From DTPS01 sp049591295 (GTDB lineage: Bacteria; Acidobacteriota; UBA4820; DSQY01), in assembly GCA_049591295.1 (NCBI GenBank), contig JBAWEQ010000025.1:43888-107887 (forward strand): 64,000 bases of DNA. Direction: 5' to 3'. Each line of letters opens with the position of its first letter. Positions within the stretch are counted from its first letter, which is position 1. The notes under the pieces are model-generated. The model saw only the letters and a program-made list of their open reading frames with translations, did not search any database and was not told the DNA's origin. Of the stretch, positions 8,636 to 16,614 are shown piece by piece. Both the position numbers and the translations under genes were made by a program.

Positions 8636-9441
8636 GAGGCCTGCGTCAGCGCCCGAAGCAGCACGGACAGCCGTCTCACCCGCTCTCGGGCGGCTTCCCT
8701 GCCGAAGGAGACGGGCCTTCCGTAGGTAATGGGGTCCCGGATGCCGACCTGCTCGAAACCTCGGAGCCTCAAGGCGCACGAGTCACAGACCCCGCAGGCG
8801 AAGTCGTTTCGGACGTAGCACGACCAGGTGGCCTCCAGCGGCAGACCCATCTGGGTCGCCGCCTGGACGATCTGCGCCTTCGTCATGTCCACCAGCGGGG
8901 CCCGGACTTGGATCCCGCTTCCCGGCCTGGTCCCCTCAGTCACGAGGCGGTTGAAGGCCTCGATGAAGGAGGGCCGGCAGTCCGGATAGCCGGAGGAGTC
9001 CTGGGAGACGGCGCCGTAGTAGACCCGCCTCGCGCCCAGCACCTCGGCCCATCCGACGGCCATGGAGAGCAGGACCGCGTTCCGGAAGGGCACGTAAGTC
9101 GCGGGAATCTCCTTCGAATCCAGATTGGCGGCGGGCACGGCGAGGTTGGAACTGGTGAGCGCGGAGCCGCCCGCGAGGGCAAAGAAGTTCGTGTGGACCA
9201 CCAGACGGCGCTGCTCCGGCACGGCAAAGAAGTCTGCAATCCTCAGGAAGGCCCGGTATTCGGCCTCTTCGGTGCGCTGTCCATAATTGAAGTGGATCAG
9301 GGCCAACGCGTGGCCATCCCGAAGCGCCACGCCGGCCGCCGTGAGGGAGTCCATGCCCCCGCTCAGGAGGACCACGGCCATAGGCGCTTCGGGGGCGGTA
9401 GTCGGAACTTTCGGGAAGCCCGTGAGCTGATCGACATCCAT
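8632..9441 (-). CDS. queC: 7-cyano-7-deazaguanine synthase QueC
   Basis: A 269-residue ATP-dependent enzyme converting 7-carboxy-7-deazaguanine to preQ0 in queuosine biosynthesis. The PP-loop SGGMDS lies at about residue 28, and a C-terminal zinc site is formed by C-x8-CGVC-x2-C (CYVRNDFACGVCDSC). GAGG about 8 bases upstream supports ATG 9441; the internal Met at residue 21 lacks a ribosome-binding site. It lies 111 bases downstream of queE on the same strand and overlaps the EamA transporter gene at its 3' end. Confidence 0.96.
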   Translation of the reverse strand: MDVDQLTGFPKVPTTAPEAPMAVVLLSGGMDSLTAAGVALRDGHALALIHFNYGQRTEEAEYRAFLRIADFFAVPEQRRLVVHTNFFALAGGSALTSSNLAVPAANLDSKEIPATYVPFRNAVLLSMAVGWAEVLGARRVYYGAVSQDSSGYPDCRPSFIEAFNRLVTEGTRPGSGIQVRAPLVDMTKAQIVQAATQMGLPLEATWSCYVRNDFACGVCDSCALRLRGFEQVGIRDPITYGRPVSFGREAARERVRRLSVLLRALTQAS

Positions 9442-9478
9442 TGTGCGGCCTCAAAAGGTGCGTGACGGATTCTTCCGG

Positions 9479-9499
9479 AGGCGCCAACGAATGGCGCCT
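9479..9499. repeat. Hairpin between queE and queC
   Basis: A perfect 7-bp inverted repeat (AGGCGCC / GGCGCCT, 7-base loop) in the 111-base gap between queE and queC. It has no T-run on either strand, so it is more likely a processing or mRNA-stability structure than a terminator. Confidence 0.4.
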
Positions 9500-9552
9500 G
9501 GCGCTGCCCCGTCATTGTAGTTCCGAATCCCCCGGCCAGGAATCCCCCGTCC

Positions 9553-10257
9553 TCAGACGCCCCGCTTGTTGCCCCAGAGGACCTTGTGGAGCTGGACCTG
9601 AAGGCGCACGTCGAGGCGGTCCCCGACGATCCACTCCGCCAGAGCCGCCGGATCGAGAAGCCCCCAGACCGGCGAGAAGACCACTCCGGAGGGGCCGGGG
9701 AGATGGTGGCGGGCCAGGAAATCGACCGCCCAGAGGTAATCCTCGCGGGATGACAGAACGAACTTGAGCACATCCTTCCGATCCAGTTCGTCCAAGACGG
9801 GGAGCTGAAAGGAGCCGCCCTCGCCGCTGGCCGGCGCCTTCACGTCCACCACCTTGAGCACCTCGGCGGGCAGGCAGCCCAGATCATAAGCGCCGTTGGT
9901 CTCGATGGAGACGGCGCGGCCGGCGTCGAGAAGGGCCCGGCAGAGTGCCGGAGTGGCCGCCTGGGCCATGGGCTCCCCTCCCGTGACCAGAACCCGCCGG
10001 ATCTCGTGAGAGGCTACCCGGCGGACCACCTCTCCCAGTGCCACCCTCTGGCCCTTGAAGAAGGCGAAGGCGCTGTCGCAGTAGCTGCACCGCAGGTTGC
10101 AGCCGGTCAGGCGCACGAGAACGGTCGGGTACCCCTGCTCGGGCCCCTCGCCCTGGACGGAGGCGTACAGCTCGTTGAGCAGCAGGGTGGGCTCTGTCTG
10201 CGGACGGTTGAGGTAGCGCTCACCGCCCACGGCCTGCGGAGCTTCTCGATCGCTCAT
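9553..10257 (-). CDS. queE: 7-carboxy-7-deazaguanine synthase QueE (radical SAM)
   Basis: A 234-residue radical SAM enzyme that turns 6-carboxytetrahydropterin into 7-carboxy-7-deazaguanine. The family opening YASVQGEGPEQGYPTVLVRL is present. The iron-sulfur motif CNLRCSYCD is the standard C-x3-C-x2-C arrangement, and VTGGEP is the SAM-binding glycine-rich segment. ATG 10257 overlaps the queD stop as ATGA, fixing the start and showing translational coupling. Confidence 0.95.
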   Translation of the reverse strand: MSDREAPQAVGGERYLNRPQTEPTLLLNELYASVQGEGPEQGYPTVLVRLTGCNLRCSYCDSAFAFFKGQRVALGEVVRRVASHEIRRVLVTGGEPMAQAATPALCRALLDAGRAVSIETNGAYDLGCLPAEVLKVVDVKAPASGEGGSFQLPVLDELDRKDVLKFVLSSREDYLWAVDFLARHHLPGPSGVVFSPVWGLLDPAALAEWIVGDRLDVRLQVQLHKVLWGNKRGV

Positions 10258-10619
10258 GCGTCCTCGTCCTCGAAGTACGAGGCCACGGACGTGTCGGTCT
10301 CGTAGACATCGACCCGCGTCACCGGGGCCGCCGCCGAGAGGACTTCGTAGAGGTGGCGGGCGATGTTCTCCGCCGTGGGGTTCAGGCGGTCGAAGGGGGG
10401 GGTCTCGTTCAGGTAATTGTGATCGAAGGGCTCCAGCGCGCGCTGGGTGAGTTCCTTCAGCTTGCGGAAATCCATGACCATGCCCAGGCCGTCCAGCTCT
10501 TTGCGCCTGGCCACCACCTCGACCCGCCAGTTGTGCCCGTGGAGTCTCTCGCAGTTCCCCGGGTAATCCTCGACCCTGTGGGCCGCGGCGAAATGCCTCA
10601 CGATCTTGACCTCGTACAT
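10254..10619 (-). CDS. queD: 6-carboxytetrahydropterin synthase QueD
   Basis: A 121-residue member of the PTPS/QueD family, converting 7,8-dihydroneopterin triphosphate to 6-carboxytetrahydropterin, the second step of queuosine-precursor synthesis. Zinc-binding histidines are visible in FAAAHRV and HGHNW, the catalytic cysteine in NCERLHGHNW, and the later ENIARHLYE segment is typical. It is the first gene of the queD-queE-(queC-eamA) cluster. GTP cyclohydrolase (folE) and queF are not in this window. Confidence 0.95.
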   Translation of the reverse strand: MYEVKIVRHFAAAHRVEDYPGNCERLHGHNWRVEVVARRKELDGLGMVMDFRKLKELTQRALEPFDHNYLNETPPFDRLNPTAENIARHLYEVLSAAAPVTRVDVYETDTSVASYFEDEDA

Positions 10620-10645
10620 CCGATCCTCCGCCAGGGTTCCTGGAC

Positions 10646-10676
10646 GGCGGCCAGACGCGCAACGGGGCTGGCCGCC
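10646..10676. repeat. Hairpin between corC-like gene and queD
   Basis: A 9-bp inverted repeat (GGCGGCCAG / CTGGCCGCC) 27 bases before the queD start on the minus strand. There is no T-run and no match to the small preQ1 aptamer that I can see. It could reduce read-through from the upstream gene or affect queD translation. Confidence 0.35.
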
Positions 10677-10717
10677 CGACCCCGGAGCAGCATACTAAAC
10701 GACGGGGGGTGTCCGTG

Positions 10718-11938
10718 TCATCCTTCGCGCCGACCCGACGGCTCAGGGGTCCGGATCTCCACCTCCTGGATCTGGCGCGGAGTGGCTTTCACGACGCGAT
10801 ACTCGTAGCCGGGATCCCTCAGCACGGCTCCCGGGGCCGGAACGCGGGCCGCCAGATTTAGGACGTGCCCGGCCAGCGTCCGGCAATTTGGATCGTGCGG
10901 AGCGCGCGGAAACCTCTCCCGGAATTCGGCGTAGGGCGTGGCGCCCGGCAACAGCACCCCGGATCCGCCTTCGTTCTCGGTCGGTCGGGTGCAAAAAAGG
11001 CTCGCGGCCAGAGAGGCCCGGGTGATGATGCCGGCGATACCCCCGTACTCATCCGCCAGCACCACCGCCGGCCATCCCTCCTTGTAAAGGTCCCCGAGCA
11101 CCAGCCTGATGGGTCGGTTCTCCGGGTAGATGGGCACCTGCCGGCACCATTGCGCGGCGGTGCGAGGCCGGTCATCCAAGGACCACTCGAACAGCTCCTC
11201 CGGTCCCATCAGACCCATGAGGTCATCCGTTTCGTGCCCGTAGACGCAGGCCCAGGCCTCCTTCTCGCCGGCAACGGAGGCGAGCGCCTCCGCCTTGTCA
11301 GCGGCAGCTCGAACGAAGTGCATGGCGGTACGCGGCACCATACGGCTGGAAGCGGGCTCGCTGGCCATTCGGATGAGGTTGCCCAGGAGGGTCTCTTCCG
11401 TCTCCTGAAAGGCGCCCTCCACCCGCGCCGCCGTGAAAAGGCCGTGGAGTTCGTCCAGCGGCTCCATGCCCGAGGCCCGGGAAGGCAAAGGCATGCGGTC
11501 CAGCATGCGGAGCAGGAACCGGCCCGCCGGCGCCACGGTCTTCACGTACGCTTCCAACACGGGGGCGTAGCTCCGGCTGATTCGCCGAGCCTCGTTGGCC
11601 GCAACGGCCTTCGGGATCGCCTCTCCGAGGAGCACCAGGAGCGCCGTCGTGGCCAGGATTCCGACGCTCACGCCCCAGGGCTGCGGAAGGAGACGGCTCC
11701 TGAGGCTGGATGAGAGGAAGGAGAGGAGGACGTTGACCGTCTCGTTGCCCAGCATCAGGCAGATCAGCAGAAGCGGGGGATCTCGCAGAACCCTCGCCAC
11801 GGCGCTGCTCCCCTCCTCCCGGTGTTCAACCTGCCACGGCTTCAGGCTGAAGAAGGCCGCTTCGGAACTGGAGAAGAAGGCGGACATCGCCAGCATCAGC
11901 AGAACCGCCAGCGCCTCGGTGGCGAGGACCGCACTCAT
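10718..11938 (-). CDS. HlyC/CorC-type (CNNM) membrane protein with DUF21 and CBS-like domain
   Basis: 406 residues. The N-terminal DUF21 transmembrane domain (SAFFSSSEAAFFSLKPWQ, then LGEAIPKAVAANEARRIS) is followed by a cytoplasmic CBS-like region (GWPAVVLADEYGGIAGIIT) and a short CorC_HlyC-like tail. Family members are linked to magnesium/cobalt efflux or membrane-integrity functions. The ATG at 11938 overlaps the thiE stop as ATGA, which decides the start against an upstream in-frame Met. The first CBS motif looks degenerate. Confidence 0.85.
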   Translation of the reverse strand: MSAVLATEALAVLLMLAMSAFFSSSEAAFFSLKPWQVEHREEGSSAVARVLRDPPLLLICLMLGNETVNVLLSFLSSSLRSRLLPQPWGVSVGILATTALLVLLGEAIPKAVAANEARRISRSYAPVLEAYVKTVAPAGRFLLRMLDRMPLPSRASGMEPLDELHGLFTAARVEGAFQETEETLLGNLIRMASEPASSRMVPRTAMHFVRAAADKAEALASVAGEKEAWACVYGHETDDLMGLMGPEELFEWSLDDRPRTAAQWCRQVPIYPENRPIRLVLGDLYKEGWPAVVLADEYGGIAGIITRASLAASLFCTRPTENEGGSGVLLPGATPYAEFRERFPRAPHDPNCRTLAGHVLNLAARVPAPGAVLRDPGYEYRVVKATPRQIQEVEIRTPEPSGRREG

Positions 11939-12561
11939 GGTTGCCTGGAGAGGAGGGCCCGCCATCCCGCCGCGGGATCAGAGGACAGGAACGAGATGAC
12001 CGCCAGGCTGGCGAAGCCCCTCTTCCACAGCGGCCCCGCGTTCTCGGGGAGAACCCCACCGATGCCCACCACCGGAAGGGGCGACTCCTTCAGGACCGCC
12101 TCCTGCACCTCGACGGGCACGACGGGATCGGGGCGATCCTTGCTGGTCGTGGACTGAACAGGCCCGAGAGCCAGATAATCCAACGGGAGCGGGAGGGCCT
12201 GGCGAAACTGGTCCAGGTTGTGGGTGGAGAGCCCGATGATGGCACCCGGGCCCAGCAGCGTCCTCGCTTCAGCGGCGGGGAGGTCCTCCTGGCCCAGATG
12301 GACCCCATCCGCGCCCGCCACGAGGCAGAGGTCCACCCGGTCGTCCAGGATCAGCTTCACGCCGCGGCTCCGGCAGAGTCCGAGCAGGGCGGTTACATCT
12401 GCGAACCGCTCGCGGTCCGAGCCGGTTTTGCGCCGGTACTGCAGCAGGCGGCAGCCTTCGCCGACGAGAGCCCGGGCCCAGGCCAGCAGGGCTTCGCGTT
12501 CCAAGCCTTCGGGGGAGATGGGGTAGATCGCCGAAAACGGCGCCTCACCGCGGATGACCAT
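11935..12561 (-). CDS. thiE: Thiamine-phosphate synthase
   Basis: A 208-residue TIM-barrel enzyme joining HMP-pyrophosphate and thiazole phosphate. Motifs: LLQYRRK (family QxRxK), LILDDRVDLCL, DGVHLGQEDLP, IGLSTHN, ALGPVQSTTSK and VVGIGGV. The start is ATG 12561 with GGAGAA upstream, 41 bases after accC. It is the only thiamin gene in this operon; a thiD-like gene lies 13 kb away. The strong pyrophosphate-binding signature makes the assignment secure. Confidence 0.92.
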   Translation of the reverse strand: MVIRGEAPFSAIYPISPEGLEREALLAWARALVGEGCRLLQYRRKTGSDRERFADVTALLGLCRSRGVKLILDDRVDLCLVAGADGVHLGQEDLPAAEARTLLGPGAIIGLSTHNLDQFRQALPLPLDYLALGPVQSTTSKDRPDPVVPVEVQEAVLKESPLPVVGIGGVLPENAGPLWKRGFASLAVISFLSSDPAAGWRALLSRQP

Positions 12562-12602
12562 GGGCCTCTTCTCCTGGACCGGTCGAACCCGCGGCAGCCC
12601 GC

Positions 12603-13937
12603 TCAGTTCGTAAACCGGTCCATGAATCGAGTGGAGAGCCTCCCGGCCTGGAAATCTTCGTCCTCCATGATCTTGAGGTGCATGGGGATGTTGGTCTTGA
12701 TGCCCTCGACCACGAAGGACTCCAGAGACCTCTTCATGCGGAGGATGCTGTCCTTCCGGGTGTTCCCCCTCACGATCAGCTTGGCCAGCAGGGAATCGTA
12801 GTGGGGCGACACGAAGTAGCCGGCGTAGGCCGCCGTGTCCACCCTGACCCCAGGCCCTCCCGGAGAGTGGAAGGTGGTGATGCGCCCTGGGCTCGGCGTG
12901 AACCGATGAGGATCTTCGGCGTTGATCCTGCACTCCATGGAGTGGCCGGTCAGCTTGATGTCCTTCTGCTTCCACTGCATCTTTTCTCCGGCGGCGGCCA
13001 TGATCTGGGCCTTGACCAGATCTACCCCGGTGACGTTTTCAGTCACGGGATGCTCCACCTGGATCCGGGTGTTCATCTCCATGAAGTAGAACCTGTCCTT
13101 GTCGTACAGGAACTCCATGGTCCCTACGGTGGCGTAGCCGACGGCCTGGGCACCTCTCACGGCGGTGTCTCCCATCTCGGCCCTCAGCATGGGCGTGAGG
13201 GCCGGCGAGGGAGACTCCTCGATGAGCTTCTGGTGCCGCCTCTGGATGGAGCACTCCCGCTCGAAGAGGTGGATCACGTTTCCGAACTGGTCACCGAGGA
13301 TCTGGATCTCGATGTGGCGGGGGGCCTCCAGGTATTTCTCCAGGTAGAGGTCGCCGTTGCCGAAGGCGGAGGCTGCCTCGCTCCCGGCCATCTGGAAGGC
13401 CAGCTCCATCTCGCCCTCCGCGTTGACCACGCGCATCCCCTTGCCGCCGCCGCCCGCCGACGCCTTGAGGATAATCGGGTAACCAACCTCCGCGGCGATG
13501 GCCTTGGCCTCATCCACCGTGGCCACGGGGCCCTCGGAGCCAGGCAGGATCGGCACCCCGGCCGCCTTCATGGTCTTCTTGGCCTCCGCCTTGTTTCCCA
13601 TGAGGGCTATGGTCTGAGGACTGGGGCCGATGAAGGTGATGTTGCAGGCCTGGCACACCTGGGCGAATTCGGCAGACTCCGAGAGGAAGCCGTAGCCGGG
13701 ATGAATGCCGTCCACGTTGCTGATCTCCGCCGCGGCGATGAGGTTGGTGATGTTGAGATAGGAGTCGCGGCTCGGGGCGGGGCCGATGCAGATGTTCTCA
13801 TCGGCGAAGCGCACGTGCAGGGAGTCGATGTCCACGTCCGAATGGACGGCCACCGTCTTGATGCCCAGCTCCTTGCAGGCCCAGATGATCCGCAGGGCGA
13901 TCTCGCCCCGGTTGGCGATGAGGACTTTACGGAACAT
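12603..13937 (-). CDS. accC: Acetyl-CoA carboxylase, biotin carboxylase subunit
   Basis: A 444-residue ATP-grasp enzyme that carboxylates the biotin on AccB, the first step of fatty-acid synthesis. It begins MFRKVLIANRGEIALRI. The ATP-binding loop GGGGKGMRVV, FIGPSPQ, the EMNTRIQVEHPVTE active-site segment and ECRINAEDP are all present. It starts 7 bases after the accB stop, so the pair forms the usual accBC operon. The length and all landmarks agree with the bacterial enzyme. Confidence 0.97.
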   Translation of the reverse strand: MFRKVLIANRGEIALRIIWACKELGIKTVAVHSDVDIDSLHVRFADENICIGPAPSRDSYLNITNLIAAAEISNVDGIHPGYGFLSESAEFAQVCQACNITFIGPSPQTIALMGNKAEAKKTMKAAGVPILPGSEGPVATVDEAKAIAAEVGYPIILKASAGGGGKGMRVVNAEGEMELAFQMAGSEAASAFGNGDLYLEKYLEAPRHIEIQILGDQFGNVIHLFERECSIQRRHQKLIEESPSPALTPMLRAEMGDTAVRGAQAVGYATVGTMEFLYDKDRFYFMEMNTRIQVEHPVTENVTGVDLVKAQIMAAAGEKMQWKQKDIKLTGHSMECRINAEDPHRFTPSPGRITTFHSPGGPGVRVDTAAYAGYFVSPHYDSLLAKLIVRGNTRKDSILRMKRSLESFVVEGIKTNIPMHLKIMEDEDFQAGRLSTRFMDRFTN

Positions 13938-13944
13938 GCGCGCC

Positions 13945-14493
13945 TCAGCTCGCCGGATCGACGAGGAACAGCGCCTCGCCGTATTCCACGGGCTGGGCAT
14001 TCTCCGTGAGAATGTCCACGACGACCCCGTCCACTTCGCTCTCGATCTCGTTCATGAGCTTCATCGCTTCGATGATGCAGAGCGTCTTCCCCTTCTTCAC
14101 CCGGTCCCCTATCTTCACGAAAGGCTCCGCCCCGGGGGCCGGAGACCGGTAGAAGGTGCCCACCATGGGGCTCTTCACCTGGAGGTACTGGTCACTCTTG
14201 GGGGGGTGGGCGGGCGGAGCCGCCTCCCCGGATGGCGCGCCAGGCTGAGCGGGGGCCACGGGGGACGGCGACGTGGACGGTGCCGGGCTTCCCGCCGGGA
14301 ATACGACCTCCTGGCGGCCGGTGCCGGGCACCATCGGAGAAGGCACCATGATGAACTGGGGAGAGTGCGCCGGCTCCGCCGCGGGGGCCGCTTTGCACAG
14401 GCGAAGCTTCATGCCTTCGCTCTCGATCTCCAGCTCGTTGACCCCGCTCTTGTCCAGCATATCGATGAGCTTCTGAATGTCGGACAGCTTCAT
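13945..14493 (-). CDS. accB: Acetyl-CoA carboxylase, biotin carboxyl carrier protein
   Basis: About 182 residues: an N-terminal helix region (LSDIQKLIDMLDKSGVNELEIES), a long Pro/Ala linker, and a C-terminal biotinyl domain with the biotinylation motif EAMKLMNEIE. It carries biotin between carboxylase and carboxyltransferase. I place the start at ATG 14493 because homologues begin at this point and GAAGGGG precedes it; ATG 14526 with GGGAG is an equally possible longer start. A -10-like TATACT lies just upstream near 14550 but without a clear -35. Confidence 0.94.
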   Translation of the reverse strand: MKLSDIQKLIDMLDKSGVNELEIESEGMKLRLCKAAPAAEPAHSPQFIMVPSPMVPGTGRQEVVFPAGSPAPSTSPSPVAPAQPGAPSGEAAPPAHPPKSDQYLQVKSPMVGTFYRSPAPGAEPFVKIGDRVKKGKTLCIIEAMKLMNEIESEVDGVVVDILTENAQPVEYGEALFLVDPAS

Positions 14494-14598
14494 GGAAACC
14501 CCTTCACGCTTGGAGTCTTCTGCCATGTTCTCCCTTTTTCCCATTGAGTCAGTATACACCATCGCGCCATGCATGGGCCCCTGCCGCTCCGGAAGTCC

Positions 14599-16614
14599 TC
14601 ACCGCCCGACCGGGCCCAGGTCTCCGTTCAGAAGGCGGGTTAAAGCCTCTTCCTCCAGTACGGGAACCCCCTCCTTCCGCGCTCGATCCAGCTTGGAGCC
14701 GGCGCCCGGCCCGGCCACCACGAACCGCGTCTCTTTCGTCACGGACGCCGCCACGCTGGCCCCGAGGGCTTCCAAGGCCTCCTTCGCCCGCTGGCGCGGC
14801 ATGCTCTCCAGGCTGCCGGTGAGGACGAAGGTGAGCCCCGCCAGTGGACCCACCGCACTCTCGCCCTCCCACGAAAGCCTCAAGCCGTAGCTTCGCAGGC
14901 GCTCGAGCAGGACTTGGTTGCGCTCGACCTCGAAGAATGCCCTGAGCTCCGCCGCCACCTTCGGCCCTATCCCCTCCACCTTCTGGAGTTCCTCCCGAGA
15001 GGCGGCCGACAAGGCCTCGACGGAGCGGAACCTCGAGGCCAGGGCTTTGGCCGTCTCCTCCCCCACCTGCCGGATCCCCAGGGCGTAGAGGACCCTCGGG
15101 TAGGGCCTCAGCTTGCTGACCTCCAGTTGTTCCAGCAGGTTGCCGGCCGATTTCTCGGCCATGCGGGGAAGGGCGGCGAGCTTCTCAAGCCGCAGCGCGT
15201 AGAGGTCGGGGATGGTTTCCACCAGAGACTGCTCCACCAATTGATCCACCAGCACCCTCCCAAGGCCGGCCACATCCATGGCGTTGCGGGAGGCAAAATG
15301 GCGGATTCCCTCCTTGAGTTGGGCCTTGCAGGACCGGTTGGCGCAGCGCGCGATGGCCTCGCCTTCGGGCTTGTGGACCGGCGCCCCACAAACCGGGCAG
15401 GTGCCGGGGAAAGGGAATGGGACCGAGCGAGGGGGGCGCTTCTCCCTCTCTACGGCCACCACATACGGGATCACGCCGCCTGCCCGTTCGATGAGCACCC
15501 AGTCCCCCACCCGCACGTCCTTCCGCCTCAATTCGTCCTCGTTATGGAGCGACACGCGCGACACGGTGACGCCCCCGATGCGGACCGGTTCCACGTGGGC
15601 CACGGGGGTGAGGGCCCCCGTTCTGCCCACCTGGACGGCGATCTCCTTCACCAAGGTCTCCGCCCGCTCCGCGGGGAACTTGAAGGCGACCGCCCACCGC
15701 GGTGACTTGGCGGTGGAGCCCGCCATCTCCTGGAGCTGGAGGGGATCCAGCTTGATCACCACGCCGTCCGCATCGTAGTCAAGCTCATGGCGGCGTTCGG
15801 TCCATTCCCGGCAGTAAGCCAGGACCTCCTCGATGCCGCGGCAGGCGCGAGCGTTCGGCTCCACCTTCAAGCCCCAGCCGGACAGCAGGCGGAGGACCTC
15901 CTGCTGGGAAGCCGGACGCAGCTCCGGGGCACTGAGGAGCTGGTAGCAGAAGCAGGCCAGCGGCCGCTGGGCCGTCTGCCGTGGGTCGATCTGGCGAAGG
16001 CTCCCCGCCGCGGCGTTGCGAGGGTTGGCAAAGACCGGTTGTCCCTCTTCCTCGCGCGCCTCGTTCAGCTCCGCAAAGGCGCGAACGGGCAGATAGACCT
16101 CTCCCCGGACCACCAGCCCTGCGGGAGCCCCGGTCAGCGCCCGCGGGATATCGGCCACGGTGGCGAGGTTGGCCGTCACCTCTTCACCCACGAAGCCGTC
16201 GCCGCGGGTGGCGCCGGTCACGAAATGACCATCCCTGTAGGTCAGCGCCACGGAGAGCCCGTCCAGCTTGATCTCGCAGACGAAATCGAGTGAGGTCTTG
16301 CCGAGTACGCGCTCCAGGCGCGCGTTCCACTCGAGCAGGTCGGCCTCGTCATAGGTATTGTCCAGGCTCAGGAGGGGCGCCGGGTGAGGCACGGGAGCAA
16401 AGCCCTTGCCCACTCTCCCGCCCACGGTCCTCGTCGGGGAGCCAGGCGAATTCAGATCGGGAAAGGCCGCCTCGAGCTGGGCGAGCTCCTTTTCGAGCTG
16501 GTCGTACTCGAGGTCCGAAATGACCGGCGCGTTCTCTTCGTAATAGAGACGCCTGTGGAGCTCCAGCGCCTTTCGCAGCTCGGCTATCCGTCCGGCCGCC
16601 AACTCCCTCGTCAC
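14599..16614 (-). CDS. ligA: NAD-dependent DNA ligase
   Basis: A 671-residue ligase with the complete domain order: Ia domain (LYYEENAPVISDLEYD), adenylation domain with the nucleophilic lysine in CEIKLDGLS, OB fold, four-cysteine zinc finger (CPVCGAP...CANRSCKAQ), helix-hairpin-helix repeats (VEGIGPKVAAEL) and a C-terminal BRCT domain. It seals nicks in replication and repair. The GTG start overlaps the stop of the upstream sensor kinase (GTGA), an unusual partner for a replication gene. Confidence 0.97.
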   Translation of the reverse strand: MTRELAAGRIAELRKALELHRRLYYEENAPVISDLEYDQLEKELAQLEAAFPDLNSPGSPTRTVGGRVGKGFAPVPHPAPLLSLDNTYDEADLLEWNARLERVLGKTSLDFVCEIKLDGLSVALTYRDGHFVTGATRGDGFVGEEVTANLATVADIPRALTGAPAGLVVRGEVYLPVRAFAELNEAREEEGQPVFANPRNAAAGSLRQIDPRQTAQRPLACFCYQLLSAPELRPASQQEVLRLLSGWGLKVEPNARACRGIEEVLAYCREWTERRHELDYDADGVVIKLDPLQLQEMAGSTAKSPRWAVAFKFPAERAETLVKEIAVQVGRTGALTPVAHVEPVRIGGVTVSRVSLHNEDELRRKDVRVGDWVLIERAGGVIPYVVAVEREKRPPRSVPFPFPGTCPVCGAPVHKPEGEAIARCANRSCKAQLKEGIRHFASRNAMDVAGLGRVLVDQLVEQSLVETIPDLYALRLEKLAALPRMAEKSAGNLLEQLEVSKLRPYPRVLYALGIRQVGEETAKALASRFRSVEALSAASREELQKVEGIGPKVAAELRAFFEVERNQVLLERLRSYGLRLSWEGESAVGPLAGLTFVLTGSLESMPRQRAKEALEALGASVAASVTKETRFVVAGPGAGSKLDRARKEGVPVLEEEALTRLLNGDLGPVGR

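Noticed and set aside
10621..10690. preQ1 riboswitch upstream of queD
   Set aside because: A GC hairpin exists, but I find neither the A-rich tail nor the loop sequence of known preQ1 aptamers.
12562..12602. TPP riboswitch upstream of thiE
   Set aside because: The accC-thiE gap is only 41 bases, and the thi-box words are absent there and upstream of thiD.
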